From: Companilactobacillus ginsenosidimutans
GTDB taxonomy: Bacteria; Bacillota; Bacilli; Lactobacillales; Lactobacillaceae
Assembly (NCBI RefSeq): GCF_001050475.1
Contig: NZ_CP012034.1
Location: forward strand, 186,001-250,000
Length of the DNA stretch: 64,000 bases
Direction: 5' to 3'
A program made the position numbers and the translations under genes. Shown here one piece after another: positions 36,385 to 45,798 of the stretch. Within the stretch, counting starts at the first letter, position 1; every line of letters starts with the position of its first letter. The notes under the pieces were generated by a model. The model was not told the origin of the DNA. It saw only the letters and a program-made list of their open reading frames with translations, and did no database searches.

Positions 36385-38127
36385 CTAAATCGTTAAGTTT
36401 AAGTTCAGCTTATGACCTCGTTCGGTAAGCAGCTTGATTCCTAATCCCAAAATCAAAACTAGTGGAAGATATAAGATTGTGTGGTATCGACCTTGGACTT
36501 CAAAAATCATTGATCCAATAATAAATCCGTCTAGCAATAATGAGAGGTAGAACAATTTGTTTTGCATTGCTACCGAATCTGGGATAATTGGCGCAAACAA
36601 TAAGATAAAACTCATAGTTATTATGCAAAGTACTAGTATGAATTCAAAGAAAATAACTGAAAGGGTTACTAGTGACTGTTTCATTGAATAGAAATTGCCT
36701 GTATGTTTATTCCCTTTGGCAGTATTGTACAAAAGCCAATTATAGCCGTAGTTTTCAGCTGAGAAAGCCGTGTATTTTTGATCTAAGAAAATTCCCCAAT
36801 GACCACTATGATTCAGGGTACTAACATTTTGATTGATTTGACGATTCAAATCTGCGTTGATATGGGTTTCCATCTGATGTGGATCAGGGTATTTTTTATA
36901 ATTCTTTTCCATGATTCCGTATATTTCTTTATTGTACGCACCATCGGTTGAAGGAGAGGTTCCCGTCGCCAAACTGTACTTATTCAAGTTATTGTTAGAA
37001 CCAATTTGCATTCCATAAAGTCCTGAATAGACATTTGCTGATAGTGAGCTAAAAATAAAGAAAACGGCCATGAATCCTAAGAAAAATGAATATCTCTTTA
37101 GACGCAAAGTCGGTGACACTCTTCTTGTATCTCGTCTAAATAGCAAGAAGAGTAATCCTGCAACGAGCCAAATTGCGATTGTAGGTCGTACCATGTATGC
37201 CAGTATCGCTAAGATAAACATTGTTAATGTATTGGTCAGCCATCTTTGATTAGTCGTGTACTCATCGCGTTTCATGAAAGTGTCAAACGAAACAAGCAGG
37301 CCTAGTACGAAGGTTAGAAACATTGGTTCTGCACCATTCAGGATACTGTACATAAAATAGGCAGGTATCAATGAGAAAATTAAAGCAGAAAAGATTCCTG
37401 CTTGTTTATTAATTATTGACGCGGACAATTTATAAATAAGTAGTGCGTCAAAAAAGGTAAAAGCGATGTTGATTAATTGTGAGGTTACAAAGTTAGTCCC
37501 AATTAATGAATAAGGAATTGAATATAGGAAGGCGATATTTAGAACGTGTGGCCAAGATGAATTAATTCCCACTAAATGCCGAGTCCAAGGTATTCCTGAA
37601 GCTCTGGCGTAAGCTAAATAATGATAATTCCAATAATCAGAAGTTGGTCCAATTTGATAGGTTAGAACAATGAAAACTTTTACCAATTCTATTGCTAAAA
37701 GAACTAAAACTAAAAAGACAAATGATTTGTTGCTCATGTAAGATGCTGTTAAATATGAAAATCCAAATAATAAGACACTGACTAAGGTCATTGTGAAAAT
37801 AGGTAGTCCTAAATGGCCTGTCATATCAGAACCTTTCCAACTAGCAACTACCATAAATATTAACAAGAAGATTGAAACCAAAATAGCAACGTACTGTCCT
37901 ATTTTTTTAATTTGATCCCTGGTTGCATCTTCAAAAAAGTGGATATGCAGACTTTCCCTGGTTGGGGCGGAATTGCTTTGGTGTTTACCACTGCGGGTAT
38001 TAATTCCAAAACCTGGTGATAATGCAGCACTTACTGAACTGTTTCTTTGATGACGATAATGTTTTCTAGAACTCTCGCGAGTGAGTTGGCGGTTAGTACG
38101 TGAGTATTGATTGAACTGGTTGTTCAT
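36385..38127 (-). CDS. Polytopic membrane glycosyltransferase-like protein (GT39/ArnT-like), copy 1
   Basis: The protein has about 580 residues, with a basic, Gln/Arg-rich cytoplasmic N terminus of about 85 residues and then about eleven membrane segments. A first extracytoplasmic loop carries the Asp in TYQIGPTSDYWNYHYLAYAR, as in lipid-linked-sugar-dependent C-type glycosyltransferases. The block LIFSLIPAYFMYSILNGAEPMFLTF follows. A large loop (NLNKYSLATGTSPSTDGAYN) precedes the last segments. It likely adds a sugar outside the membrane to a surface polymer. It is paralogous to the product at 39583 over its whole length. The start is ATG 38127 with AGGGGG upstream, 21 bp after the GT2 gene. 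Confidence 0.75.
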   Translation of the reverse strand: MNNQFNQYSRTNRQLTRESSRKHYRHQRNSSVSAALSPGFGINTRSGKHQSNSAPTRESLHIHFFEDATRDQIKKIGQYVAILVSIFLLIFMVVASWKGSDMTGHLGLPIFTMTLVSVLLFGFSYLTASYMSNKSFVFLVLVLLAIELVKVFIVLTYQIGPTSDYWNYHYLAYARASGIPWTRHLVGINSSWPHVLNIAFLYSIPYSLIGTNFVTSQLINIAFTFFDALLIYKLSASIINKQAGIFSALIFSLIPAYFMYSILNGAEPMFLTFVLGLLVSFDTFMKRDEYTTNQRWLTNTLTMFILAILAYMVRPTIAIWLVAGLLFLLFRRDTRRVSPTLRLKRYSFFLGFMAVFFIFSSLSANVYSGLYGMQIGSNNNLNKYSLATGTSPSTDGAYNKEIYGIMEKNYKKYPDPHQMETHINADLNRQINQNVSTLNHSGHWGIFLDQKYTAFSAENYGYNWLLYNTAKGNKHTGNFYSMKQSLVTLSVIFFEFILVLCIITMSFILLFAPIIPDSVAMQNKLFYLSLLLDGFIIGSMIFEVQGRYHTILYLPLVLILGLGIKLLTERGHKLNLNLTI

Positions 38128-38148
38128 AAATCTCACCCCCTGTGGCAG

Positions 38149-39408
38149 TTATTGACCATGGACTGTTTTTACCCATGAATTCTTTCCAGTAATCATGTAA
38201 GCAAAAGCAACGTATGGAATAAAAGATAAAATGATGTTGTATAAAATACATTGCCATGCACGAAAAATACAGCGAGTTAGCGACAGGCCATGTGAATTTT
38301 GATAGTACTCAACAGCCATTATTAACCAGATAATGAGAGTGAAGACAATAACGATTGAAAAAACAATCATAACTGGAACTGATTTTCTCAAAAACACGTT
38401 TCCAAGTTGGACTGCGATTGATGAGATGTTGGCGAAGTTAAGTAGCATACTAAAAAATGGTAGTATCAAGAATAATGACAAGTCGATTTTTACACCAGTA
38501 TTTATGTTGGGTGCATGTATGATACGGCTCAAGTATTTGACAAAGCATTGCATAGATCCTTGACACCATCTAATTCTTTGTCGGAGCAGTGGTTTAAAAC
38601 TATTTACCGCTTCCTGATAAACAATTGCAGATGGCAAAAATATTGCTCGGTAGTCTTTGAATAATCCTCTAACCGTAAACTCAAAGTCCTCAAGTAACGA
38701 GTTTCCCCAACGGACAGACTGTGCCATTTCTAAAGTTAAAAATTGGCCATTACCACTGGCAATGGCTTGACCCAAACGATTTCTACTTTCTTGCATGAAA
38801 GAGTTGGCACCTAAAAATTCGGTGTCTTGCATTTTTGACCACCAGTTATATTCGCGTCTATTCATTCCGACAGCGCTTTGAACCATGGCCACATCGTTGT
38901 TTTCAAAAGTACCAATAATATCGGTCATATCTTTGGCTGACATAAACCCGTCAGCGTCGATAATTCCAATGATGGTGTGTTGTTCATCCATCTGGTTTGG
39001 TAGATTTGAAATATAATCTAAACCGTAGTTTAGTGAAGCACCTTTACCTTGTTGTGCATTTGGAAACTGTCTTGCTAAGACGTAAACGTTTGTGCGAATG
39101 CCCATGGTCGCTTCACGGATGGTGTGAAGGTTGCCCAAGGTATTATCTGTAGATGCATCGTCAATTAAAACGATGTTTGGTGTGATAGTTTGATCGATGT
39201 TGTTCAACTCATTAATTAAATTGTTGACGTAGGAAAATATGGTGTTTTCTTCATTCAATAATGGAACCATTATGAACAAATTATATCGAGTCTCACGTTT
39301 AGTACTATTTACATTCCTGACTCTTTCAAAGTTAAAAATGAAAAACCATAATAGGTAACAAACAAATGTCGTTAAGGAGAGGATGAGTAGAACATTTGTA
39401 AAGATCAC
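38149..39408 (-). CDS. GT2-family membrane glycosyltransferase, copy 1
   Basis: The 419-residue processive-type GT2 enzyme has an N-terminal membrane segment (residues 4-26) and a catalytic domain with NIVLIDDASTDNTL, the metal site GIIDADGFMS, and the acid in WGNSLLEDFEFTVRG. The Q-x-x-R-W motif is RQRIRWCQGSMQCF. Three or four membrane segments follow at the C terminus. It resembles synthases of the BcsA/HasA kind or enzymes that charge a lipid carrier. The start is GTG with GGGGG somewhat far upstream. It pairs with the polytopic partner gene downstream, and both have paralogs in the next module. Confidence 0.85.
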   Translation of the reverse strand: MIFTNVLLILSLTTFVCYLLWFFIFNFERVRNVNSTKRETRYNLFIMVPLLNEENTIFSYVNNLINELNNIDQTITPNIVLIDDASTDNTLGNLHTIREATMGIRTNVYVLARQFPNAQQGKGASLNYGLDYISNLPNQMDEQHTIIGIIDADGFMSAKDMTDIIGTFENNDVAMVQSAVGMNRREYNWWSKMQDTEFLGANSFMQESRNRLGQAIASGNGQFLTLEMAQSVRWGNSLLEDFEFTVRGLFKDYRAIFLPSAIVYQEAVNSFKPLLRQRIRWCQGSMQCFVKYLSRIIHAPNINTGVKIDLSLFLILPFFSMLLNFANISSIAVQLGNVFLRKSVPVMIVFSIVIVFTLIIWLIMAVEYYQNSHGLSLTRCIFRAWQCILYNIILSFIPYVAFAYMITGKNSWVKTVHGQ

Positions 39409-39538
39409 TATTATTTTTACCCCCTTAAAAATTGATATATCACATGATAATTCATCGTTATTATTTTACTCTTAGAGTGAAGAATTAACTATACCTTTTT
39501 ACAAAATAAATTGTTATTATATACAAAAAAATTACAGT

Positions 39539-39585
39539 AAAAAAATGCTTCGATTTGATTTTCTCAAATCGAAGCATTTTTATTA
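39539..39585 (-). terminator. Terminator between the two glycosyltransferase modules
   Basis: A perfect 17-bp stem (AAAATGCTTCGATTTGA and its complement) around TTTTC lies just past the stop of the gene at 39583. The A run on its left gives a T run when read leftward. Module 1 (38149-39408) must therefore have its own promoter in 39409-39540. Confidence 0.85.
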
Positions 39586-41319
39586 TAGTAAAACTGTTAA
39601 TTTCTTTCTACGTTCGCCCAGAATTTTGGCTCCAGCACCTAGGATGAGTACCAGAGGTATGTAAAGAATTACATGGTATCTACCTTGGACTTCGAATAAC
39701 ATTGATCCCAGGATAAATCCATCTAATAGAAGGGACAAGTAGAAAATATGATTGATAGTCTGCATACGATTTTCAATTTTCCTTCTGAAGAATAAAATCA
39801 AACTCATAATTACTATGCTTATGATAATCATAAATTCTAAGAAAATAGATGAGAATGCAACTAAAGCATTTCTGCTCGACATATAGGCTTTTTTATATGG
39901 ATTCTTATTCCAAGTATTGAATAAGATCCAATTGTAGCCGTAGTTCTCATTTGAAAATGCAGCATATTTATCGCTTAAAAATGGCAACCATCCGTTAGAC
40001 TTATTTAACTGAGTCACGTTGGCTTTAACTTGCTTGTTCATATCGGTGGTTGCTTTTTTATTTAGTTCAGCTGTGGAGGTTGATTCCTTCAAATCATTAC
40101 TTAACTTGTTGTAATACTTTCCATTATATTGGCCGTGGGTTGAAACTGAAGTTCCCGTTGCTAAACTGTATCTGTCATTAACTGAATTGTTCAAGAAAGG
40201 CAGTTTGTACATTTGTGAGAATAAGCTAGTTGAAAAGATACTGAACAACATAAATACTGCTGCAAATCCCACGAAGTAGGCGAGTCGTTTGAATTTAAAT
40301 TTTCTATCCAATTTGTAGGGATATCTAATGAAGAATAAGTAAATCAATCCTGCGACTATCCAAATTCCAATTGTCGGACGTATCATGTAAGTGATAATTG
40401 AGAGAATTGCTAAGTTACGAAAACTTGCTACCCATTCACCTGTCGTAGTGCCGTTGTCGTGCTGTATGAAGGTGATGAATGCACACATCATACCTAGGAA
40501 TGCGGTGATAAACATTGGTTCGGCGCCATTTAAGGTTGAATATAGGAAGTAAGCAGGTATTAGAGAAAAGATTAATCCCGCAAAAATTCCAGCTTGCTGA
40601 TTGAAAATTTTTGTTCCTAATTTGTAAATTAGAATTGCATCAAACAAGGTTAAGACAATATTTAAAATTTGTGATGTTACAAAGTTCGTTCCTACGATGG
40701 AGTAGGGGATTGAAAAGAGCATTGCAATGTTTAAAACATGTGGGAAATATAAGTTAGTCCCAATCAATTTCTTAGACCAATCTAGTCCTGAGGCTTTGAC
40801 GAATGCAAAATAGTGATAATTAAAGAAATCTGAAGTGGGATGTAATGCATACATACTAATAAATACTATTTTTAGTAACGCAATAATTAGTAATACACTT
40901 ACAAATATAACAAAGGATTGTTTTCGGATACGGTTAGAAAGTAGATATGATCCTACGAATAATCCCAGTGTGATAAGTACAAAGGAAACGATGACCCAGT
41001 AATTTTTAGTTATATAAGTATTCGTTGACCAAACTGCAATTGACATCAAAATCAACAGTGCAATAGATGAAATGATACTAATTGATTGCGCAATTAATTT
41101 CAGAGATTGAACCAAACTATTGCTACGAACCAATGGAATTGACTGTTCTTTTGTTTGTGTTCTACTCTTCTTATTTGTTCCTGGAATATTTATTGTAGTT
41201 CGTTTTTGTGGTATTCCTAAGGGACTTATTAATCTGTTGCGGACGGTCCGTTTACGAAAACGATAACGTTTGTATCTTGAATTTACATTATGTGGATAGT
41301 GAGCTTCTGGACGGTTCAT
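39583..41319 (-). CDS. Polytopic membrane glycosyltransferase-like protein, copy 2
   Basis: The 578-residue paralog of the 36385-38127 product has the same plan: a basic N-terminal tail, about eleven membrane segments, the acidic loop ALHPTSDFFNYHYFAFVKASGL, and SLIPAYFLYSTLNGAEPMFI. A long loop holds DRYSLATGTSVSTHGQYNG. GYNWILFNTWNKNPYKKAYM and LFEVQGRYHVILYIPLVLILG near the end are also shared with copy 1. The start ATG 41319 has GGAGG upstream. It follows its GT2 partner by 16 bp. The pair is a likely unit that builds and transfers a surface sugar. Confidence 0.75.
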   Translation of the reverse strand: MNRPEAHYPHNVNSRYKRYRFRKRTVRNRLISPLGIPQKRTTINIPGTNKKSRTQTKEQSIPLVRSNSLVQSLKLIAQSISIISSIALLILMSIAVWSTNTYITKNYWVIVSFVLITLGLFVGSYLLSNRIRKQSFVIFVSVLLIIALLKIVFISMYALHPTSDFFNYHYFAFVKASGLDWSKKLIGTNLYFPHVLNIAMLFSIPYSIVGTNFVTSQILNIVLTLFDAILIYKLGTKIFNQQAGIFAGLIFSLIPAYFLYSTLNGAEPMFITAFLGMMCAFITFIQHDNGTTTGEWVASFRNLAILSIITYMIRPTIGIWIVAGLIYLFFIRYPYKLDRKFKFKRLAYFVGFAAVFMLFSIFSTSLFSQMYKLPFLNNSVNDRYSLATGTSVSTHGQYNGKYYNKLSNDLKESTSTAELNKKATTDMNKQVKANVTQLNKSNGWLPFLSDKYAAFSNENYGYNWILFNTWNKNPYKKAYMSSRNALVAFSSIFLEFMIIISIVIMSLILFFRRKIENRMQTINHIFYLSLLLDGFILGSMLFEVQGRYHVILYIPLVLILGAGAKILGERRKKLTVLL

Positions 41320-41335
41320 AAATTCTACCTCCAGT

Positions 41336-42622
41336 CTAATTTGATGCTTTTACGGTCTGACCATGAGAAGTTTTGTCCCACTTTACTCTACCCATCATTA
41401 GGTATGTGAATGCGAAGTAGGGAATGAATGAAAGAATGTAATTGTAAATAATACATTCCCAGGATCTGATTACGCACCGAAAGAGTGAGAACCGGTCAGT
41501 ATTTTGGTGATATTCCAATGCCATAAGTAACCAGACAAAAAGTGTAAATAATAAAACGGTTAGAAATACGATTACCACAGGCAATGGTTTTTGATTGAAT
41601 ATATTGTTGAATTGTAGAATTGCAGAAAAACTGTTTGCGACATTTAGAACCATACTGAAAAATGGAAGAGTTAAGAATAATAACATGTCCATTTTGATAG
41701 TATTTTTTATAAATGGTGATTTTAAAATTTTTCCAGAATATTTGATCCAACATTGCATTGAGCCTTGGCACCAGCGGATACGTTGTTTGAATAAGGGATG
41801 TGCTTTTCTAACAGCTTCCTGATAAACAATCGCTTGTGAGATAAAAATTGTTTTGAATCCTTTGAGTAGTCCTCTAATTGTAAATTCGAAATCCTCAAGT
41901 AGAGAATTACCCCAACGAACTGAGTCTGCCATTTTTAGTGTTGTGAATTGTCCATTCCCACAAGCAATCGCTTGACCTAATTTGTTACGACTTTCTTGCA
42001 TGAACGAATTGGCTCCAAGAAATTCCATGTCTTGCATCTTGGATAACCAATTGTGAGAAGTGTTGTTCATCGAAACGGCTGTTTGAACCATTCCAACGTG
42101 ATTATTTTGGAATGCTCCAATAACCATCTTCATATGCTCTGCCGAAATGAATCCATCAGCGTCGACAATTCCGACAATTGTATGCTGTGAGTCATAACTG
42201 GAAGGCAACTTAGTGATGAAGTCGATTCCATAATTTAATGCACTGCCTTTACCTTCACGTGCATGAGGAAGTTCACGGTTGAGTACATAAACCTTAGTAT
42301 TTGGACTATAAACATCTTGTTGCACTTTATGAAGTCTGTTCAAAGTATCATCAGTCGAACCATCGTTTATGAGGACAATGTTCGTACTAATGTTGTCTTG
42401 AAGTTTATTTAATTCAAGAATCATAGTTTTAACGTAACTTGGAACGGTATCTTCTTCGTCTAGTAGAGGAATCATGATGAATAAGTCATATGGTGTTTGA
42501 TCAACATCACATTTGACGTTTTTAACACGTTCGAGGTAGAAGACTGAGAACCATAACAAGTAAGACAAGAAAGTAACTAGTGAAACCAATAAAAGAATTT
42601 TAGTAAAAAGTATGATTTTCAT
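41336..42622 (-). CDS. GT2-family membrane glycosyltransferase, copy 2
   Basis: The 428-residue paralog of the 38149-39408 enzyme has the same motifs: NIVLINDGSTDDTL, GIVDADGFISAEHM, WGNSLLEDFEFTIRG and KQRIRWCQGSMQCWIKY. It has one N-terminal and three or four C-terminal membrane segments. One difference is Asn for Asp in the first acidic motif (NDGS in place of DDAS). The start is ATG 42622 with GAGGGTG upstream. It is the first gene of module 2; its promoter must lie in the 0.8-kb gap to its right. Confidence 0.85.
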   Translation of the reverse strand: MKIILFTKILLLVSLVTFLSYLLWFSVFYLERVKNVKCDVDQTPYDLFIMIPLLDEEDTVPSYVKTMILELNKLQDNISTNIVLINDGSTDDTLNRLHKVQQDVYSPNTKVYVLNRELPHAREGKGSALNYGIDFITKLPSSYDSQHTIVGIVDADGFISAEHMKMVIGAFQNNHVGMVQTAVSMNNTSHNWLSKMQDMEFLGANSFMQESRNKLGQAIACGNGQFTTLKMADSVRWGNSLLEDFEFTIRGLLKGFKTIFISQAIVYQEAVRKAHPLFKQRIRWCQGSMQCWIKYSGKILKSPFIKNTIKMDMLLFLTLPFFSMVLNVANSFSAILQFNNIFNQKPLPVVIVFLTVLLFTLFVWLLMALEYHQNTDRFSLFRCVIRSWECIIYNYILSFIPYFAFTYLMMGRVKWDKTSHGQTVKASN

Positions 42623-43427
42623 CACCCTCAGTATTATATGTATAAGATTTTTATTTAATCCTAATTCAAATTTTTTATACAGAACTTAGGATTGAACTCA
42701 TTCTATATTCGATTGAAGGTAAAAAAGTTTTGAAATTAATAAGTTGGGTTTATTAAAAATGAATATTATTGTAAGTTTATTTTTGTTAATTGATTATATT
42801 TGTATTTGGGGTGGTTATGTTTTAATATTGCTTTGATTTTGACCGTTATTTCGAGGATGTTCACTGCAGATGTCGAAGGAAAATTAATTTCCATCCGCAA
42901 TTAATTGTTTGTAAGGTTATGGGTGCTTATTTTGTTAATTTACCGATATGAAGTTTAGAGAAAAAATTTCCAATAAAAAATGCCCTCTTTGATAAGAGGA
43001 CTAGAAAATGTATTTTGGGGAGAAACACATGAAATAATATTTTGAAATTACAAACAAATTCTTAATAATGCTCTCAGTATGGATCAAACTTGAAAAAGTG
43101 TTGTTTTGAGAAAGGGAATTTCCTGATCTTCCTGAGAACACCTTGAATAATAGTCGTTATTGATTGAATGAGATTACTATTTTTGGTTAATACTTTTTAC
43201 TGGGAATGATAAATTGGTGTTTATTAATGAGATTTGAGATTTTGAAACTGAATATACGCCATGATTTAAATTCACGATTTTATACAAGTTATTTTTACGA
43301 AAAATGAATAAAATAAATCTTATAGATATCATATTATTAGAGTGTAAATAAATTTAATAATATTATTTACTTAGGTGAAAGAAAACAATAATTTCAAACC
43401 GAAAACTTTGGATAAAGGAGTAGGACG
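42623..43427. other. AT-rich 0.8-kb gap without a gene
   Basis: No convincing frame with a ribosome site is seen on either strand. A short stem CCTCTT/AAGAGG near 42982-42998 with a T run when read leftward could be a weak terminator. The right end holds the promoter and AAAGGAG site of the gene at 43428, and the left end the promoter of the leftward glycosyltransferase genes. Confidence 0.5.
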
Positions 43428-43697
43428 ATGATGATGAGAGAATCTGATCAATTCGTGAAAGCATTTACGAAAAACTATAACCAAGATAAATTCTTGAGGC
43501 TTCAAGTGGTTAGAAATACTGATAGATCCACTGTGACAATGTATATCGAGCAAAGTTCCGGCAAGATGATTTGTTGTAAGAAGTCACACAAAATATTTGT
43601 TATGAACTTATTGAGTGATCAAGAATTGAAAAGGTTTATGCATACTTGCATGAATAATTTACCAATTGCCACATATGATATGGATAATGTTGGCTAA
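43428..43697 (+). CDS. Small hypothetical protein, distant relative of the one at 35746
   Basis: The 89-residue protein starts at the first of three ATG codons, seven bases after AAAGGAG. The sequence begins MMMRESDQFVKAFTKNYNQD and has a strand LRLQVVRNTD, then VTMYIEQSSGKM with CCKK after it, and a C-terminal helix. The spacing of conserved positions resembles the 96-residue product at 35746. It has no signal peptide. The function is unknown. A terminator follows. Confidence 0.6.
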   Translation: MMMRESDQFVKAFTKNYNQDKFLRLQVVRNTDRSTVTMYIEQSSGKMICCKKSHKIFVMNLLSDQELKRFMHTCMNNLPIATYDMDNVG

Positions 43698-43719
43698 TTG
43701 ATTATTAATATGATAATAA

Positions 43720-43751
43720 TTCAGCGTACACTTTCGTGTGCGCTTTTTTAG
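43720..43751 (+). terminator. Terminator
   Basis: Stem AGCGTACAC / GTGTGCGCT (one wobble pair) with loop TTTC is followed by seven T. Confidence 0.85.
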
Positions 43752-43790
43752 TTATATGATTAAACATATCGTTAGAAGGGGGGCCGACTG

Positions 43791-44444
43791 ATGACAAAAT
43801 CAAAAAAACTAAGAATCATTATTGGAATTATCTTAGCAATTTTGGTACTTATTATTTGTGTGAGAGAATTCAAAACAATTCGGTCGGCCATGACGGCTTT
43901 TAACAGATTAGATTTTTTGAATGAATTAAGAGAACAAACTCCAACTGATGCCATATTATTGACGATTGTTCTAGCTGGGTTTTCCATAATACCAGGAGTT
44001 CCCGTATCCGTCGTCGAAATTTTAACAGGAGTAGTTTTTGGAGGGATAATCGGATCAATCATTAATTCAGTGGGGATTGTCCTGGGAAATTTGATAGCGC
44101 AAAGAATTTTTACCTATCTTCATGAAAAAGTTGATGCTAAGAATACTCCTAGAATTGTCAAAATGATTCGTCGAATTAAGTATCCTATGCTAGGTGTGAT
44201 TATAGGTTATATGATTCCCATGATTCCTACCTCAGTTATCAGCTTAACGGCTACCGATATGAAACTAAAGAAGCATGAATTATTGACTGCAACTATACTC
44301 GGCAGTATTCCTATGGCAATTATTTATTCCTATGGTGGTAATGCACTGATTGAAAGTCATTTTACGATACTGGCACTATTGGTTATTGTAATTGCTGTCA
44401 TGTTAGCAATAGTGTATTTTGTTACTAAAAAAATTAGTGATTAA
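43791..44444 (+). CDS. TVP38/TMEM64 (VTT domain) membrane protein
   Basis: The 217-residue membrane protein of the DedA-related VTT group has a membrane segment at residues 7-25. The hallmark GFSIIPGVPVSVVEILTGVVFGGIIGS follows, a re-entrant-loop region, then GNLIAQRIF and YMIPMIPTSVISLTATDMKL. Relatives act as lipid scramblases or proton-coupled transporters for membrane lipids. The ATG has AAGGGGGG upstream. It is the last host gene before the prophage and its terminator lies at the junction. Confidence 0.87.
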   Translation: MTKSKKLRIIIGIILAILVLIICVREFKTIRSAMTAFNRLDFLNELREQTPTDAILLTIVLAGFSIIPGVPVSVVEILTGVVFGGIIGSIINSVGIVLGNLIAQRIFTYLHEKVDAKNTPRIVKMIRRIKYPMLGVIIGYMIPMIPTSVISLTATDMKLKKHELLTATILGSIPMAIIYSYGGNALIESHFTILALLVIVIAVMLAIVYFVTKKISD

Positions 44445-44484
44445 AAAAAGCACCGTAAACTCAATGTTTACGGCGCTTTTTAGT
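44443..44484. terminator. Terminator at the prophage left border
   Basis: AGCACCGTAAAC is paired with GTTTACGGCGCT (one mismatch) around TCAAT, with A and T runs on both sides. It ends the VTT-domain gene and could also end leftward prophage transcription from the integrase gene. The phage left attachment site is expected in about 44,440-44,590, but without the right end the core cannot be defined. Confidence 0.85.
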
Positions 44485-44591
44485 TAATTGATTTGATACT
44501 TATCACCCGTATGGGAATGTTAAGGGGGCTGTAAATACTGATATTACGGTATTTCTAATCAGCTTGTGTGACATTTGTGTGACGTTATACA

Positions 44592-45728
44592 TTACCCCAA
44601 ATTTTCCGTTAATACATTAAGTGCTTTTTCTTCTTGTTGTAATTTTGCTTTTTGAAGTAAGTGAGAATAGGTGTTAAGCGTGATTGCTATATTCTTGTGT
44701 CCTAATCTTTGTGATACATAAGACACATCAACACCGTGTGAAATCAAAATTGAAGCATGTGTGTGCCTTAATCCATGAAAAGTAATGATATTGTCAGCAT
44801 TAACATCAGGACTGCTTAGCTTGCCTCTAAGAGCTTTATTAGCTGCGTTATCTGAAATTATTTTGTGATTACTATTTAGGAATACTAAATTACGCTCATC
44901 TCGATATCCTTGTTTAATGAAAAGCTCCTGCTGTTGCTTTTTTAATTTTTTAAGTATAGAAATCAATTCTGTGGATATTTTAATTTCTCGCTCTGAGGTT
45001 TCTGTTTTTGTTTTTTTAAATGTTTGAGTTTGATCGTAGTTGAAGCCATGCTCAATGAATACCGTTTGCTTACGAAAGTGAACATTGTCCCAGGTCAATC
45101 CAGATACTTCACCAATACGACAACCAGTTAGCAGCGCAAATATGATTTCGTAATTGACAATTGCATGCATGTTTAAATTTTTCATGCAATTTTCTTTTAA
45201 TCGTTTGGCTTCATCTTCGTTGATGTATTTTGCATCAGGTTTTTTACTTTTAATCTGTGAACTTATACTAACATTGTACGTAAAGTCACTGTATATTATT
45301 CGCTCTTCTACGGCGTCCTTTACCATTGCACGAATTATACTATTAAGTTTTGATACGCTTTCGCGAACATGATCCTTTCCATACTCGTTAAGCATGGTTT
45401 GATAATTCATTTTTGAAATATCTTTTAGTTTTGTTTCATGAAATGTCTTATTGATTAATTTAGGTATTTGACTATAAATATAATAACTGTGGGGTGTTAT
45501 ATGATCTTTCTTGTAGATCTTGATCCAGTGCCAAGCATAATCGGAAAAAGTAACATTTTCTTTTGATGTTATACCAGATTGTAACCCTTTAAGTTCAATT
45601 TCCTCGCCTGCTTTTTGGGCTTCTTTTTTTGTACCGAATCCACTTTTTGATGTTGAATGCTTTTTACCATTCTCATCCCGATACCAAACCCGATAAGACC
45701 ATTTTGCTTTTCGTTTATATAGTTGCAT
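44592..45728 (-). CDS. int: Prophage tyrosine integrase
   Basis: This 378-residue site-specific recombinase has an AP2-like arm-binding domain at the N terminus (KWSYRVWYRDENGKKHS), a SAM-like core-binding domain, and a catalytic domain. The catalytic residues are Arg in LTGCRIGEVSGLTW, His-x-x-Arg in FHGLRHTHAS, His/Trp-position LGHKNIAITL and the nucleophile Tyr in NTYSHLL. The start is ATG 45728 with TAGGAGGTG upstream. It lies at the left edge of the prophage and points outward, as usual for lactobacillus temperate siphoviruses. Confidence 0.95.
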   Translation of the reverse strand: MQLYKRKAKWSYRVWYRDENGKKHSTSKSGFGTKKEAQKAGEEIELKGLQSGITSKENVTFSDYAWHWIKIYKKDHITPHSYYIYSQIPKLINKTFHETKLKDISKMNYQTMLNEYGKDHVRESVSKLNSIIRAMVKDAVEERIIYSDFTYNVSISSQIKSKKPDAKYINEDEAKRLKENCMKNLNMHAIVNYEIIFALLTGCRIGEVSGLTWDNVHFRKQTVFIEHGFNYDQTQTFKKTKTETSEREIKISTELISILKKLKKQQQELFIKQGYRDERNLVFLNSNHKIISDNAANKALRGKLSSPDVNADNIITFHGLRHTHASILISHGVDVSYVSQRLGHKNIAITLNTYSHLLQKAKLQQEEKALNVLTENLG

Positions 45729-45798
45729 AATCACACCTCCTAATTTTGGTAAAAATAAATAAGCCTACGGTGAGACTTGGATTCACTTTTGTAATTAA

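Noticed and set aside
36385-42622. Exosortase-G-associated glycosyltransferase system
   Set aside because: The enzyme pairing is reminiscent of it, but no exosortase or sorted substrate gene is in the window, so the link is not supported.
44484-44591. Exact attL core sequence
   Set aside because: The right end of the prophage is outside the window, so no repeated core can be matched. The GTGTGAC repeats here are not enough.
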